64,000 bases of DNA from Nymphaea colorata (Eukaryota > Streptophyta > Magnoliopsida > Nymphaeales > Nymphaeaceae), in contig NC_045142.1 of assembly GCF_008831285.2 (NCBI RefSeq), forward strand, positions 9,614,452 through 9,678,451, in the 5' to 3' direction. This document shows, in pieces, positions 57,601-64,000 of this stretch; position 1 is the stretch's first letter, and every line of letters starts with the position of its first letter. The notes under the pieces were generated by a model. The model was not told the DNA's origin, searched no databases, and saw only the letters and a list, made by a program, of their open reading frames with translations. The position numbers were made by a program, and so were the translations under genes.

Positions 57601-59616
57601 TTTACACTTTGATTTTTTATTTTGGGAAGTCTGCTTGGACTGAGTAGTCTTGGCAATGCATGGACCTTCTTTCTCAGGGACCTGAATCCTCAAAGTTGAC
57701 TAATGCTTTGGCTAGAAACCCCCATTGTCTGTCACATGTTCTTTCAGTAAATGTACGTTAGAAATATTATATGGTCTGTTGCATGAAGCATCTTTAGAAT
57801 GTTAACAAGTTGGTGTCTAAATACTATATTGGGGGAGATCAGAGATGGATCTGCTAAAATGCCTCCTGAAGGAGATGAAGTTTCAGTCAACAGTATCTGA
57901 AGGCTGAAATTAGAAAGGCAGACCAATGCACTATGTACTGTGTCAAAATATGATCCATGTTTGGCTTGTCTTTGTGCCCTTATCTTCTGCAAGTTGACTC
58001 AATACATAACTGCAAGGTCCAAAAATAAGATATCATGGTAAATCATAAGAATTTAATAAGACTATAAATACTTGCTTTTTATTAGCATGATGAATTGTTT
58101 TGAAGTTTTCATACAATTTGTTTGGAATAAATGTCATATGAAAGACTACTTTTGATCAGCAGTGATGATGTTAAGTGGCAATGAAAGAGAACATTACAAT
58201 CAAGACATCTCTCTCTCTCTCACATAAGTTTCAATTTTGTACAGGAGGCAGCTTGGGTCTTATCAAACATAGCTGCTGGTTCAGTCAGCCACAAACGGTT
58301 GATATACTCTAGCGAGGCTGTCTTATTGTTGCTGCAGCTTCTCTCAACTGCTTCTTTTGATATTAGAAAGGAAGTAGCTTACGCATTAGGAAACCTCTGT
58401 GTTGTTCCAGCAGAAGGTTCTGGACAGCCAAACGTGATGTTGGAGCACTTAACTGCACTTATTGACAGAGGGTGCCTCTCAGGATATATTAGTTTGGTCA
58501 GATCACCTGATATTGAGGCTGCAAGATTAGGTCTTCAATTTTTAGAACTGGTAAGCATAATCCTCATCAAGATGACTTTCGTTAGTAGTTTTCTTTGAAT
58601 ATCAGTAATAGCAGCCATACTTGTCAGATTGCACAATTATTGTAAAACTTTTGAAAGATTTCCTGATATAGTTTGAATTTCATCAGTTATCCCTATCTTT
58701 TTGAACCTATATCTATGCTTTCAATAAAAAAAAATTGAATGCTACAATTTCACACATAAAATCAGTATTTGGTCTGTCCTTTAGTAGTAAAAGTGGATAA
58801 TATATTGACAACTATATAATTGCTTTGTCTACTTGGAGTAACTTCTACAACTGGTCAGGCTGTGTTTGGTCGGAACCCTATTTTCTGGATCTCCACTTTG
58901 TCACAGCTCTGGTCTTCTACATGCACAAACATATGCTGACGCAGATTGTTTTTCGTTTTCAAATTAAATCTTTATGATTTGTCATATGCCTGTATACGCC
59001 TGTGAGTTTCTATTCCTGGCTTCTTGGTTCAAGATGAATCATCCTATCATCCTTGGTGATTATGGTCTGAACTCCACACCTTTCCCAAGCACCCACGTCC
59101 AACTTATCTACACTCTTGGAAAGCATACTGTTCTGACCGTGACAGCTGAAAGTGATTGGTTGTTAATCTTTGTCCTAAGAAAAGATTGAAATCAGTAAAT
59201 AAGTGGGAGGCAAGAAAGAAATGGTTGGCTTCTTTTTTCAAAATACACAGCCGTTTGTCTCACTGGATGGATGGTAGCCTCCTAATTTGACAAGGTTGTT
59301 ATTTTTGTCCCAAAAGTTGAAACTCAAAAATTGAAAGGGAGGAAAGAATTTTTATGTTTCTCACTGGTTTATTGGATCTGCTTGAAAGGAATAGTAGTTC
59401 AGCATGCCATTGCAAGTTGCAACTTCTTATTGTCGCTTTTGCATTCAGGTCATGCGGGGACTTCCTAATGGTGAAGGTCCAAAGCTTGTTGAAAAGGAAG
59501 ATGGTATCGATGCAATGGAAAGGTTTCAGTTTCATGAAAATGAGGATCTAAGAAATATGGCAAACAAGTTAGTGGATACATATTTTGGCGAGGACTATGG
59601 GCTTGATGAAATGTAG
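28816..59616 (+). CDS. IMPA9: Importin subunit alpha-9-type nuclear import receptor, 11 exons
   Basis: Joining 28816-28882, 31707-31926, 33621-33774, 33972-34074, 37494-37678, 37852-37931, 39270-39420, 51111-51192, 51290-51348, 58245-58550 and 59449-59616 gives 1,575 bases with every phase consistent: 524 residues, close to the roughly 520 of plant IMPA9. Importin alpha binds nuclear localisation signals through armadillo (ARM) repeats and importin beta through its N-terminal IBB, carrying cargo through nuclear pores. A short, atypical IBB ([20 protein letters not shown]) is followed by ARM repeats with the NLS-groove W-x3-N pattern: [64 protein letters not shown]. The end is [31 protein letters not shown]. 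The long [18 protein letters not shown] segment and this C-terminus separate it from the canonical alpha-1/2 type. No stop or frameshift is seen; expression is not shown. Confidence 0.95.
28883..31706 (+). other. IMPA9 intron 1
   Basis: 2.8 kb with GT...AG ends. AT-rich, with a small (AT)n run near 30,391-30,411. No mobile element could be delimited. Confidence 0.75.
31707..31926 (+). CDS. IMPA9: IMPA9 exon 2 (IBB region)
   Basis: Acceptor TTTATTTCCCAG, donor TATAT|GTATGA. Encodes [40 protein letters not shown], an acidic [13 protein letters not shown] stretch and [15 protein letters not shown]. Basic IBB, acidic spacer and the QTS--VEELKSA entry into the first ARM repeat are in the expected order. 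Confidence 0.93.
31927..33620 (+). other. IMPA9 intron 2
   Basis: 1.7 kb, AT-rich, containing the plastid 23S rRNA-derived segment at 32,684-33,040. Confidence 0.85.
32684..33040 (+). pseudogene. Degenerate plastid 23S rRNA fragment (NUPT)
   Basis: The string ATAATGGTCCTAAGGTAGCA is the near-universal LSU rRNA domain IV-V word (TAACGGTCCTAAGGTAGCG). It is followed in order by GTCTCAGAGAGAGGCTCG, GACATATATGTGAAGATGTG, AACAGAAATACCCTGTGAAG, CTTTACTGTTCACCATGATT and AGCTTTGGGC. All match plastid-type 23S with scattered changes. Further on, GAATTCTAACCTTGTGTCGG-GACCTA matches a later part of the same rRNA. In between, GGGCCAAGTGACAGTCTTAG and GTGAAGCTTTAC recur out of order, so the piece was internally duplicated. 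It is a nuclear relic, not a working rRNA. Confidence 0.85.
33621..33774 (+). CDS. IMPA9: IMPA9 exon 3
   Basis: Acceptor TTGTTGCTCAG, donor GAACAG|GTTTCT. Encodes [20 protein letters not shown] and [20 protein letters not shown], the first full ARM repeat. The junction codon with exon 2 is AT+A (Ile). Confidence 0.93.
33775..33971 (+). other. IMPA9 intron 3
   Basis: 197 bases, GT...ACAG, nothing else seen. Confidence 0.9.
33972..34074 (+). CDS. IMPA9: IMPA9 exon 4
   Basis: Encodes [20 protein letters not shown] then [14 protein letters not shown]. Donor GGTG|GTTTGT, phase 1. Contains the W-x3-N pair of an NLS-binding ARM repeat. Confidence 0.94.
34075..37493 (+). other. IMPA9 intron 4
   Basis: 3.4 kb. 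Contains an ATATC/GATAT-rich repeat piece starting CAGTGTCACAGATATCACGA near 34,522, a TGTATGTATG microsatellite near 35,187-35,204, and an orphan copia-type PBS at 35,788. No ORF of substance. Confidence 0.8.
35788..35800 (+). other. Orphan tRNA-Met primer-binding site
   Basis: TGGTATCAGAGCC follows CGCATG, as it would follow an LTR end in a plus-strand copia element. I can find no second LTR and no gag-pol domains, so this is at best a retrotransposon stump in intron 4. Confidence 0.5.
37494..37678 (+). CDS. IMPA9: IMPA9 exon 5
   Basis: Acceptor TTTGATCAG, donor ATTAAG|GTGTGT. Encodes [40 protein letters not shown] and [14 protein letters not shown], covering two ARM repeats with their Trp-Asn groove residues. 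Confidence 0.94.
37852..37931 (+). CDS. IMPA9: IMPA9 exon 6
   Basis: Encodes [20 protein letters not shown] then IQHLKK, with a strong donor AT|GTAAGG. The small introns on either side (173 bases and 1.3 kb) carry no element I can name. Confidence 0.93.
37932..39269 (+). other. IMPA9 intron 6
   Basis: 1.3 kb of AT-rich sequence ending ATATAAGCAG. Nothing else recognised. Confidence 0.85.
39270..39420 (+). CDS. IMPA9: IMPA9 exon 7
   Basis: Encodes (M)[40 protein letters not shown] and [10 protein letters not shown], with donor CCG|GTAAAA in phase 0. The [13 protein letters not shown] wording is diagnostic for the alpha-9 type. Confidence 0.94.
40080..40435 (-). repeat. LTR-like block with CCAAC/GTTGG hairpin
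   Basis: The minus strand begins TGTGTTAGAATTTAAAG and includes CTAGCTGTTGGAGCTAGCCC and a purine-rich stretch, resembling the copia B LTR layout (TGTTAGG, GAAAAG tract, CCGTTGG palindrome) though diverged. It encloses the (AT)n run. It may be a solo or truncated LTR of a related copia. No target duplication was found. Confidence 0.45.
40333..40383. repeat. (AT)n microsatellite
   Basis: About 25 uninterrupted TA units. Long AT runs like this are prone to length change and to secondary structure. Confidence 0.95.
40460..40850 (+). other. Open stretches of unknown origin
   Basis: Two abutting plus-strand frames, [20 protein letters not shown]... (65 codons) and [20 protein letters not shown]... 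(64 codons). The first has a heptad-like, coiled-coil character reminiscent of retrotransposon gag leaders. No domain can be named, and a minus-strand frame of 119 codons overlaps. Confidence 0.25.
41290..42170 (-). pseudogene. Ty3/gypsy protease-region relic
   Basis: In three frames the minus strand reads [38 protein letters not shown] (the retropepsin loop with Arg in place of the Gly of DTG, about 41,808-41,819), [20 protein letters not shown] and [15 protein letters not shown]. This is the protease-to-RT linker of plant Ty3/gypsy pol. A decayed Cys-rich knuckle lies just upstream (near 42,020-42,060). RT, integrase and LTRs are absent. The DTG loss and the frameshifts make it dead. Confidence 0.85.
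42205..43345 (-). pseudogene. Endogenous pararetrovirus fragment, badnavirus-like
   Basis: The minus strand, in broken frames, shows from right to left a Lys/Arg-rich stretch (about 43,190-43,330), a CX2CX4HX4C zinc knuckle (43,095-43,136) interrupted by a stop, an SDSES-type acidic stretch (about 43,000), a second Cys cluster with spacing CX2CX11CX2CX4CX2C (42,715-42,795), and an aspartic protease loop LVDTGCT (42,344-42,364). The second Cys pattern is the one described as characteristic of badnavirus coat proteins, and the order coat, Cys clusters, protease fits the Caulimoviridae polyprotein. Reverse transcriptase, movement protein and intergenic region are missing, and stops and shifts are present. 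It is an old, non-functional integrant inside intron 7. Genus assignment is an inference from the Cys spacing. Confidence 0.72.
43838..44515. mobile_element. ATATCG-rich inverted-repeat element
   Basis: CCACAAATATCG near the left end faces CGATATTTGTGG near the right. The left flank continues CGATATATTCGAAAATATCG with further internal palindromes. No coding capacity and no clear target duplication, so exact limits are provisional. The first 50 bases are almost identical to 40,014-40,070. Confidence 0.55.
44704..45155 (-). repeat. 3' LTR of copia C
   Basis: From TGATAAAAATCTAGCACC to TTTATATTTTAACA. Includes an (AG)n run at about 44,759-44,791 and a doubled segment ATATTACAAGGATATTAACT / ATATAACAAGGATATTAACT (near 44,960 and 45,010). 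Confidence 0.94.
45156..45167 (-). other. Polypurine tract of copia C
   Basis: Plus strand CCCTCCCTCAAG next to the LTR. Element strand CTTGAGGGAGGG then TGTTAAAAT. Confidence 0.85.
45165..46973 (-). pseudogene. Copia C reverse transcriptase and RNase H
   Basis: Reading leftwards from 46,973: an acidic linker, [19 protein letters not shown], then TGA at 46,571-46,569 where the family has Trp (SKWVYKIK), and TAA at 46,490-46,488 where it has Gln (FTQQYG). Both are in the same frame. From 46,454 the frame is open for 434 codons: [111 protein letters not shown] and [13 protein letters not shown]. All RT and RNase H acids are present. Confidence 0.95.
47010..48447 (-). pseudogene. Copia C protease and integrase
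   Basis: The protease site [13 protein letters not shown] opens the block. The pre-integrase zinc site ([18 protein letters not shown]) follows, then a frameshift near 47,850-47,940, then the integrase core with Asp in [13 protein letters not shown], Asp in [13 protein letters not shown] and Glu in [15 protein letters not shown], and [16 protein letters not shown] at the end. It closes with a TAA at 47,012-47,010, beyond which the same frame continues into the linker. Confidence 0.94.
48460..49458 (-). pseudogene. Copia C gag
   Basis: The likely start is the ATG read from 49,458 ([20 protein letters not shown]), followed by the copia gag signature [20 protein letters not shown]. Stops at 49,057 and 48,460 interrupt an otherwise continuous frame. 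Between them are the helical gag core ([36 protein letters not shown]) and the CCHC knuckle [14 protein letters not shown]. The longer frame starting at 49,557 adds residues that look like translated leader. Confidence 0.9.
49668..49679 (-). other. Primer-binding site of copia C
   Basis: GCTCTGATACCA on the plus strand, TGGTATCAGAGC on the element strand, directly against the LTR that starts at 49,680. Confidence 0.95.
49680..50145 (-). repeat. 5' LTR of copia C
   Basis: From TGATAGAAATCCAGCACC to TTTATATTTTAACA, with an (AG)n run at about 49,736-49,781 that is longer than in the left copy. Confidence 0.94.
50151..50860. repeat. Continuation of repeat DNA split by copia C
   Basis: AT-rich DNA with ATCGTGATAATATCGTATCG near 50,692 and ATATTGTGATAACTGTGACA ending at about 50,833, related to the ATATCG family seen at 34.5, 40.0 and 43.8 kb. 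No gene. Confidence 0.5.
50919..51128 (+). repeat. 108-bp tandem duplication covering the exon 8 acceptor
   Basis: GATTATCCTTTTTACATATA...GTGCTGCACAGCATT (50,919-51,026) is repeated as GATTATCCTTTTTGCATATA...GTGCTGCGTAGCATT (51,027-51,128). The second copy runs into the true exon 8. The first creates a decoy acceptor TGTAATGAAG|GTGCTGCAC at 51,011/51,012. Confidence 0.9.
51111..51192 (+). CDS. IMPA9: IMPA9 exon 8
   Basis: Acceptor TTGTAATGAAG with a weak pyrimidine tract, donor ACAG|GTTAGA. Encodes [20 protein letters not shown] then VVGHGIT. The phase-0 entry after LQLLIP and phase-1 exit fit neighbours exactly. Confidence 0.9.
51290..51348 (+). CDS. IMPA9: IMPA9 exon 9
   Basis: Acceptor TTCAAAAATCAG, donor AAGAAG|GTCAGT. 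Encodes (D)[19 protein letters not shown], matching the family's [18 protein letters not shown], whose second half opens exon 10. Confidence 0.93.
52863..54361. mobile_element. PIF/Harbinger-like non-autonomous element, 1.5 kb
   Basis: Starts GGCCACGTTTGATGGCC and ends GCCATCAAACGTGGCC, with TAA on both sides (52,860-52,862 and 54,362-54,364). A 3-bp TAA/TTA duplication and GGCC-TGTTTG-like ends are the PIF/Harbinger pattern. No transposase is visible. A second internal inverted end (CCAGGCCATCAAACATGGCC near 54,241) suggests a rearranged or compound element. The interior (about 53,050-53,730) is GC-rich, with CT-repeats and CACCAC runs, unlike the rest of the intron. Confidence 0.85.
53162..53720. 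other. GC-rich insert within the Harbinger-like element
   Basis: Resembles a plant gene's 5' UTR and first exon: a CT-rich leader and minus- and plus-strand frames of 66-102 codons. The minus frame [20 protein letters not shown]... then [14 protein letters not shown] has a protein-like composition but no family I recognise. Likely host sequence captured by the transposon. Confidence 0.35.
54534..55310. mobile_element. hAT-like element, 777 bp
   Basis: Starts CAGTGTTGTA and ends TACAACATTG (10-bp TIRs with one mismatch), with a perfect 8-bp duplication CATGGAAC at 54,526-54,533 and 55,311-55,318. The interior is rich in CGATAC/GTATCG words near both ends. A stretch around 54,925-54,990 is GATGAAAATGAAGA-rich. 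No transposase. Confidence 0.92.
58245..58550 (+). CDS. IMPA9: IMPA9 exon 10
   Basis: The largest exon, 102 codons in phase 0 at both ends. Encodes [40 protein letters not shown] and [19 protein letters not shown], the C-terminal ARM repeats of the alpha-9 type. Acceptor TTTTGTACAG, donor CTG|GTAAGC. Confidence 0.96.
58551..59448 (+). other. IMPA9 intron 10
   Basis: 0.9 kb, GTAAGC...TTGCATTCAG, no element recognised. Confidence 0.9.
59449..59616 (+). CDS. IMPA9: IMPA9 exon 11 and stop
   Basis: Encodes [20 protein letters not shown] then [35 protein letters not shown] and TAG at 59,614-59,616. The [25 protein letters not shown] wording is nearly the same as in Arabidopsis IMPA9. Confidence 0.96.
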   Translation, partial: VMRGLPNGEGPKLVEKEDGIDAMERFQFHENEDLRNMANKLVDTYFGEDYGLDEM

Positions 59617-60893
59617 AGGGAACGTCCGCATCTGATTGCTCTGGTGATAACGATGATCACAAGCTAATGATAGTCTGATGAATGTTTCGTTTCATTCATA
59701 CCTGCAAGTTACATATGCTTTTGTACTAGTCACTCTTTTGAAGAGTTTCATCGACGTATGCATGTTTGCCTGCATAAGATCAATTCCAAAAAACTCCACC
59801 TGGAAAATGTTAAGATACTTGTACTTACTGTTTTCCAATAATATGGCTTTCACATTTCTGAAAGAAAATTATGCTGGTCTAGATTCAATACCTTAAAGCA
59901 GTTCATTGATGTGTCCTGAAGTGTGCTGATGCTTGTGCACGTGCTCACCAAACGCTGTGGAAACTGGAGAATTGGTCCCGATCTGTCTGCTATTAGTATT
60001 TTGTTCAGGAAAACAATGAGTGTAGGAAATACTCCTAAGTTGTATGACACCATAGGTTCACTTGCGGGAAGGTGATGCCGGCTGGAGGAGGCTTCAAACT
60101 CCACCCGGTATCACCTCTCCTGCAAGAGATCCTATACATCGCAACTGAAGAGTAAGGACGGAATTTACCAACTTGTTCTCCGTTATATACCATTGGATGG
60201 AGAAAAGGAACCATCGTGAATTTCTTGGGCTTAGGTGCCACTATCTGGTATAAAGAAGGATACATTTGAATCATGTGACACTAGTGGCATTCAATTCTTT
60301 TTATGGCTGGCAGGTTGCACAAAGCCAAGTGGCTTCGTTTTCTTTTAATATTTTTAAACCTGTTACAGCAAAGCTTGCTGTAAAAAATGGATTGCAATCG
60401 ATAAATATTATTATATGAAGGCATTGTATACTACCAAATACTTTTAAATTCAAATATAGCAGTAGTTTTGCGATACGAACGTGCTAAAAATTCTTTCCGA
60501 GGTTTATCGTACAAGTTCGTGCACGAGAATTATAATGGTTTCACTAATCAAATCAAGGAGACACATGGGGCACGGCATTAAAGTTGGCCTGACTAGATTC
60601 TCATTTTAGACCTAACCTCTTATTATATATGCTTTTACGGGACACAAGGAAAGAGAACATTCAAGGGGAAAAAATAATAAAGAATGTCCACATATTAGGT
60701 AAGGTAACTGAGTCCATGTCTAAACAAACATTTTCGGTTTAATTGGACGGGCATTCCGCTGCCCAACTGAGAGTTGGAGTTTATCCCTCTTTGCTCTCAA
60801 GGTGAAGGGCTGTATTTGAGGCCCTCAATATATGATCCCATTGACATAATGGAGGTTGATGCAATGCCACTCGACTTGGTGAGCGGCTGTCTA
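59617..60893. other. IMPA9 3' UTR and downstream DNA
   Basis: No clear AATAAA directly after the stop; the transcript end cannot be placed. It contains hairpin-repeat copy 2 near 60,040-60,260 and otherwise shows nothing identifiable. Confidence 0.5.
60040..60260 (+). repeat. Hairpin-bearing dispersed repeat, copy 2 (diverged)
   Basis: CTTGCGGGAAGGTGATGCCG-G faces CCGGTATCACCTCTCCTGCA-AG across about 30 bases. The 3' side (AACTTGTTCTCCGTTATATACC, AAAAGGAACCATCGTG, TTGGGCTTAGG) loosely tracks copy 1. The stem is kept although its bases differ from copies 1 and 3. Confidence 0.5.
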
Positions 60894-61313
60894 CAAGAAT
60901 GTCAGTGGATCTCAAATATGACAATAGTTTAACTGTATCAGTTTTTTTGGATATTCATATATTCAGTTCAAATATGAAAAAATAAGTCACATCCGAATAA
61001 GAATCTGAAATCTGATTTCATAATCCAAATCTGATATAAATTAGATTTTTACATTCAAATCCGAATCCAAATTCTGAACCGAATCTGATCAATTTTCAAA
61101 ATGTAAGAGCATTGCATATAAGATATTTATTTGAAACTAAATCTGATCCCATTTGAATCAGATCGAATATTTAAGTATATCCAAATTCGATCTGATGTCA
61201 TTTCTTAAATTAGAATCCGATTCCATTTTTTATTGAGATGTTAAATTTCCTTTTATATCCATTTTTTTTAATGGTCGGATATCCGATTTCATTTAGATAT
61301 ATTGACATCCTTA
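60894..61313. mobile_element. hAT-type MITE, second copy of the 16.6-kb family
   Basis: The right end GGATATCCGATTTCATTTAG-ATATATTGACATCCTTA mirrors the left end of 16,589-16,992. The left end (CAAGAATGTCAG) is decayed. GCTGTCTA (60,886-60,893) and GCTGTCTG (61,314-61,321) are a 7-of-8 target duplication. 420 bp, opposite orientation to the first copy. Confidence 0.85.
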
Positions 61314-61487
61314 GCTGTCTGCCAGCCAGCCACTGGCTTGAGCTGATGTGCCCAACGCTCTTGCGTTTCTTCCATATTATGGTTACTTATTTCTCACTCC
61401 GTATGTAGGCCTTGGTTATGGAAGTGTATATCTTGTTACCTATTGTATAATAAAAGGATTGGAAAGTTTCTTAGATCTTGCTGCTAG

Positions 61488-61680
61488 AGGTGGGCACCGG
61501 GCCGGGGCAGTGGCGGGGTAACGGCCTCGACCAGGCCTGACCCAGGCTCGGTAATGTTAAAAAAAAATATTTTTTATTATTTTTAAATTTAATAATATAT
61601 ATTTATTATTTAAAATACAATTTATATTAAAAAAATTCATAATTTAAAAAATAATTTTTTATTAAAACCGTAGCCGTCTA
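61488..61680. repeat. Possible MITE end (GGTGGGCACCGGGCCGGG)
   Basis: A GC-rich head GGTGGGCACCGGGCCGGGGC followed by a long A/T-only stretch, a layout common in plant non-autonomous DNA elements. The opposite end could not be found. Confidence 0.35.
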
Positions 61681-63547
61681 TCTTCATCCAAATCATGGGA
61701 TGAGGATCATTTGGATTTGTGTGTGTGTGTGCCCGCACGCGTGTGGAGAATGATTGGACTCCAGATGGAATAGTCTCAGACAAGCGTTGAAGCTACAGCA
61801 AACAGGTTCTTATTCGGAGGGGCAACTGTAAGTTTGAAAGGCTACTAATAATGTGCGCGTCGTGCTCATGATGAGTTGTTTATATAGCGACGTAATGAAC
61901 AGTGTGGTCCGTTGGTATTGAAAGTTGGGAAACGGAAACTGACCCACTTGGATTAATGAGCAAGTTGGATGAGCACAAATTCGAAAACATGATTACCAGG
62001 TCAAATGATGCATTATTTGTTGTACGGGTTTTAAATTTCTCTATTGACCAGCAGTGGAGATCAGTGTGAACGTGTGGGGGAAATTGCCCACACGACACAT
62101 TCATTTTTCAAGGGCAAGCACAGACCAGTTTTGTGCCATGTCTCCTTGACTCAATATGAAACTCTTACGAATGGCTTTTCTCACCTAAAAATTCCTGGCT
62201 ATGCCATTGCTGTTCACTCTCAATTCATTCACAGTTCATGACAGCCACGCTCACACGCATGCATGCACATACATACATACATACATACATACATGTATAA
62301 GTACATGCATTTGAGCATGCACACACATGTATGGACGTGTGTTTGCTTGCTTAAGTTGGAGTAGCAAATCACCCTTTTCATCCATAATCTTTGAAGGGTT
62401 ACCCTCAAGTGTAAACCACTTTCACCTAATGGTGCCATTCTTTTGCAAATATGCACATGGCATCCAACTTTTATTCGACAGAGATGAAGCCGATGATATA
62501 AAAAGTTGCCCCATGTCGGGAGCTTCACCGCTTTACGTAGTAATGAAACATAAAACCTAATTACTCAAGTTGATTGCCAAAGCATCGTCGGCCAGACTGT
62601 CTAATTCATTGGGCTGCTTTCGCCAACGGCACAGCTTTCGCTTTTTCTCGCACAATTGAAGTTGGACTCGACTTCTGGGCTTTTTGTCTTCAGAACTCCA
62701 TTGTGAACAGTCAAATGAAATCTATCAAGGCTGACATATTGGGTATTCTAGAAAAGTAAATGAAGATGAGATGCTATGCACTGAAAAACTAGAAAAAAGA
62801 TGTCTTCCCTTGATGGAGAAGAAATTAATGTTCAGCCGCTAACAGCCCACATATAATTGTCATCCTGCTTGCTGCATGTGAGATATTCCAATACTGGCGT
62901 TAATGCGGTCTAATCAATTATTGGTCAATAGGGAGGGTGCGCTATATTCAATGCGAGAAGACCACTCAATTTGCGTGCATTATCAAGTCAGTACTTATAT
63001 GGTAAATAGAAGAAGATAGCAGTAGTACTCTAGAATGCGCCAAGTGAAGCGTATGAAACGGCAGTCATCCAACATCAGTGGTTCAAATTAAGAAAAATTA
63101 ATCGCTGAATGAGTGCAAATTAATGGTTCAACCCCTTAAAGAGTACCATCCTGGTAGCATTGCCATGTTTCTCTCTTGAATAAGCCGGTGGTCGATTTCC
63201 TTCAAAATATCACGTGCAACCACTCTAATTGATACCTTTAACCAGCAAATGGAAGAGAAAATCAACATTTATACCAATTAGTTTTATAAATTGCATGTCC
63301 AATACTATATTCTTCACACGTTCGTCAATGGTTATTAATGTTGTTGGCCTGTTCTTAGCTTCCCAATGTGAAAAATAGCGAAGTTGCCAATTAAAAGACA
63401 CAGCTAGAAGAGGTGATGATAACCATACAAACAACAATAGAAGTTGATCCGAGTTCAGCTCGAGGTTGTTTTCTTAAATGGATCAGCATGAGGCTCTCTT
63501 CTTAGATGGATCACTTTTCTCTACCTTTTAGCTAAGAAGAATACTTG
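61681..63547. other. Intergenic, no gene seen
   Basis: Contains a (CATA)n run at about 62,268-62,295 and short GT-rich patches. Open frames are short and match no family. Confidence 0.55.
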
Positions 63548-63955
63548 TAATGTATGGAAAGGGAGACTCATGCCCTACATCACCGGGGCCCGCAATAAAT
63601 GATCGACGCACAACTGAGTCACCTGGATGACATAAGGCTCGTGACTTCAGGGCTTACGTTGGCAATAATTCCTTTTGGAACTTACATTAACTTGCCCTCT
63701 CAGGTACGCTATCTTGCTTATCCACACAACCCCAGAGTTGTGGATCACAGCTCTCTCTTTCATCGCGCAAAGCTTGCTTCACAGGGAGATGATACCGTTG
63801 GAAGCAACGGTTGATCACAAACAGCATCCCGCCGGTATCATTCCCTTGTGAAGCAGGCAACTAAGTGCTGATAGATGATCGCTAGAACTTTGGAGACGAA
63901 ATGACATGAAGGAATGCTGGGATATAATGGTCTGCTCTCCCTCTTTCATCTGTAA
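63548..63955 (-). repeat. Hairpin-bearing dispersed repeat, copy 3
   Basis: Reverse-orientation copy of 20,877-21,306. The core is GCTTCACAGGGAGATGATAC-CG facing CCGGTATCATTCCCTTGTGA-AGC across about 38 bases. The flanks share CATAAGGCTCGTGACTTCAG, GGCAATAATTCCTTTTGG and GTTGTGGATCACAGCTCTCT with copy 1. Confidence 0.8.
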
Positions 63956-63997
63956 CTATTTTTATCTTGTAAGGTAACTATTTTTATCTTGTAAGGC
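63951..63997. repeat. 23-bp tandem duplication at window end
   Basis: GTAACTATTTTTATCTTGTA-AGG occurs twice in a row. It may be the start of a longer array continuing beyond the window. Confidence 0.8.
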
Positions 63998-64000
63998 TTG

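Larger units (their letters stand above)
51349..58244 (+). other. IMPA9 intron 9 (6.9 kb)
   Basis: Contains a (CT)n-(AT)n run at about 51,584-51,631, a duplicated block from about 52,540, the Harbinger-like and hAT-like elements, and patches of GCCTAGGC-type repeat (near 55,440-55,530 and 57,330). The rest is AT-rich without domains. Confidence 0.8.

Noticed and set aside
62229-62528. 99-codon minus frame with a Cys/Met/Tyr repeat
   Set aside because: Product of the (CATA)n microsatellite read as MYVCMYVC.

Overview
The window looks like nuclear DNA of a flowering plant. It is AT-rich, dominated by transposable elements, and carries one intron-rich gene whose conceptual protein closely follows plant importin subunit alpha-9 (IMPA9 type). 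All identifications are by eye from sequence and from family knowledge; no search was run. The species cannot be named from what is here.

Layout. 1-10,838: a nest of two Ty1/copia retrotransposons on the minus strand. The outer element (A, 192-10,833) is flanked by the 5-bp duplication ATTGT. It was split between its gag zinc knuckle and its protease by a younger element (B, 3,751-9,114), which is flanked by AGAAG. Both have readable LTRs, primer-binding sites (PBS) and polypurine tracts (PPT), and both have broken reading frames. 10,839-28,815: intergenic. It holds a 61-bp perfect palindrome, a last exon resembling glutathione S-transferase zeta, a decayed Ty3/gypsy RT-RNase H, a clean hAT-type MITE with 8-bp duplications, a dispersed hairpin-bearing repeat, several other MITEs, and a collapsed copia relic with a hAT MITE inside one LTR.

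28,816-59,616 (+): the IMPA9-type gene. It has 11 coding exons whose phases join without conflict into 1,575 bases (524 residues plus stop). Its introns are large and carry insertions: a degenerate, rearranged plastid 23S rRNA piece in intron 2; an orphan copia-type PBS in intron 4; and in intron 7 (11.7 kb) a Ty3/gypsy protease relic, an endogenous badnavirus-like fragment, a nearly complete copia element (C, 44,704-50,145, duplication TTTAG) and a family of ATATCG-rich inverted-repeat elements. A 108-bp tandem duplication just before exon 8 created a decoy acceptor plus exon start. Intron 9 has a 1.5-kb PIF/Harbinger-like element and a 777-bp hAT-like element inside one copy of a local duplication whose other copy preserves the empty site.

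59,617-64,000: downstream intergenic DNA with a second copy of the 16.6-kb hAT MITE family and two more copies of the hairpin repeat. The single gene with a clear cellular role is the importin. The rest is a record of insertions, which the intact splice phases show the gene has tolerated at the coding level.
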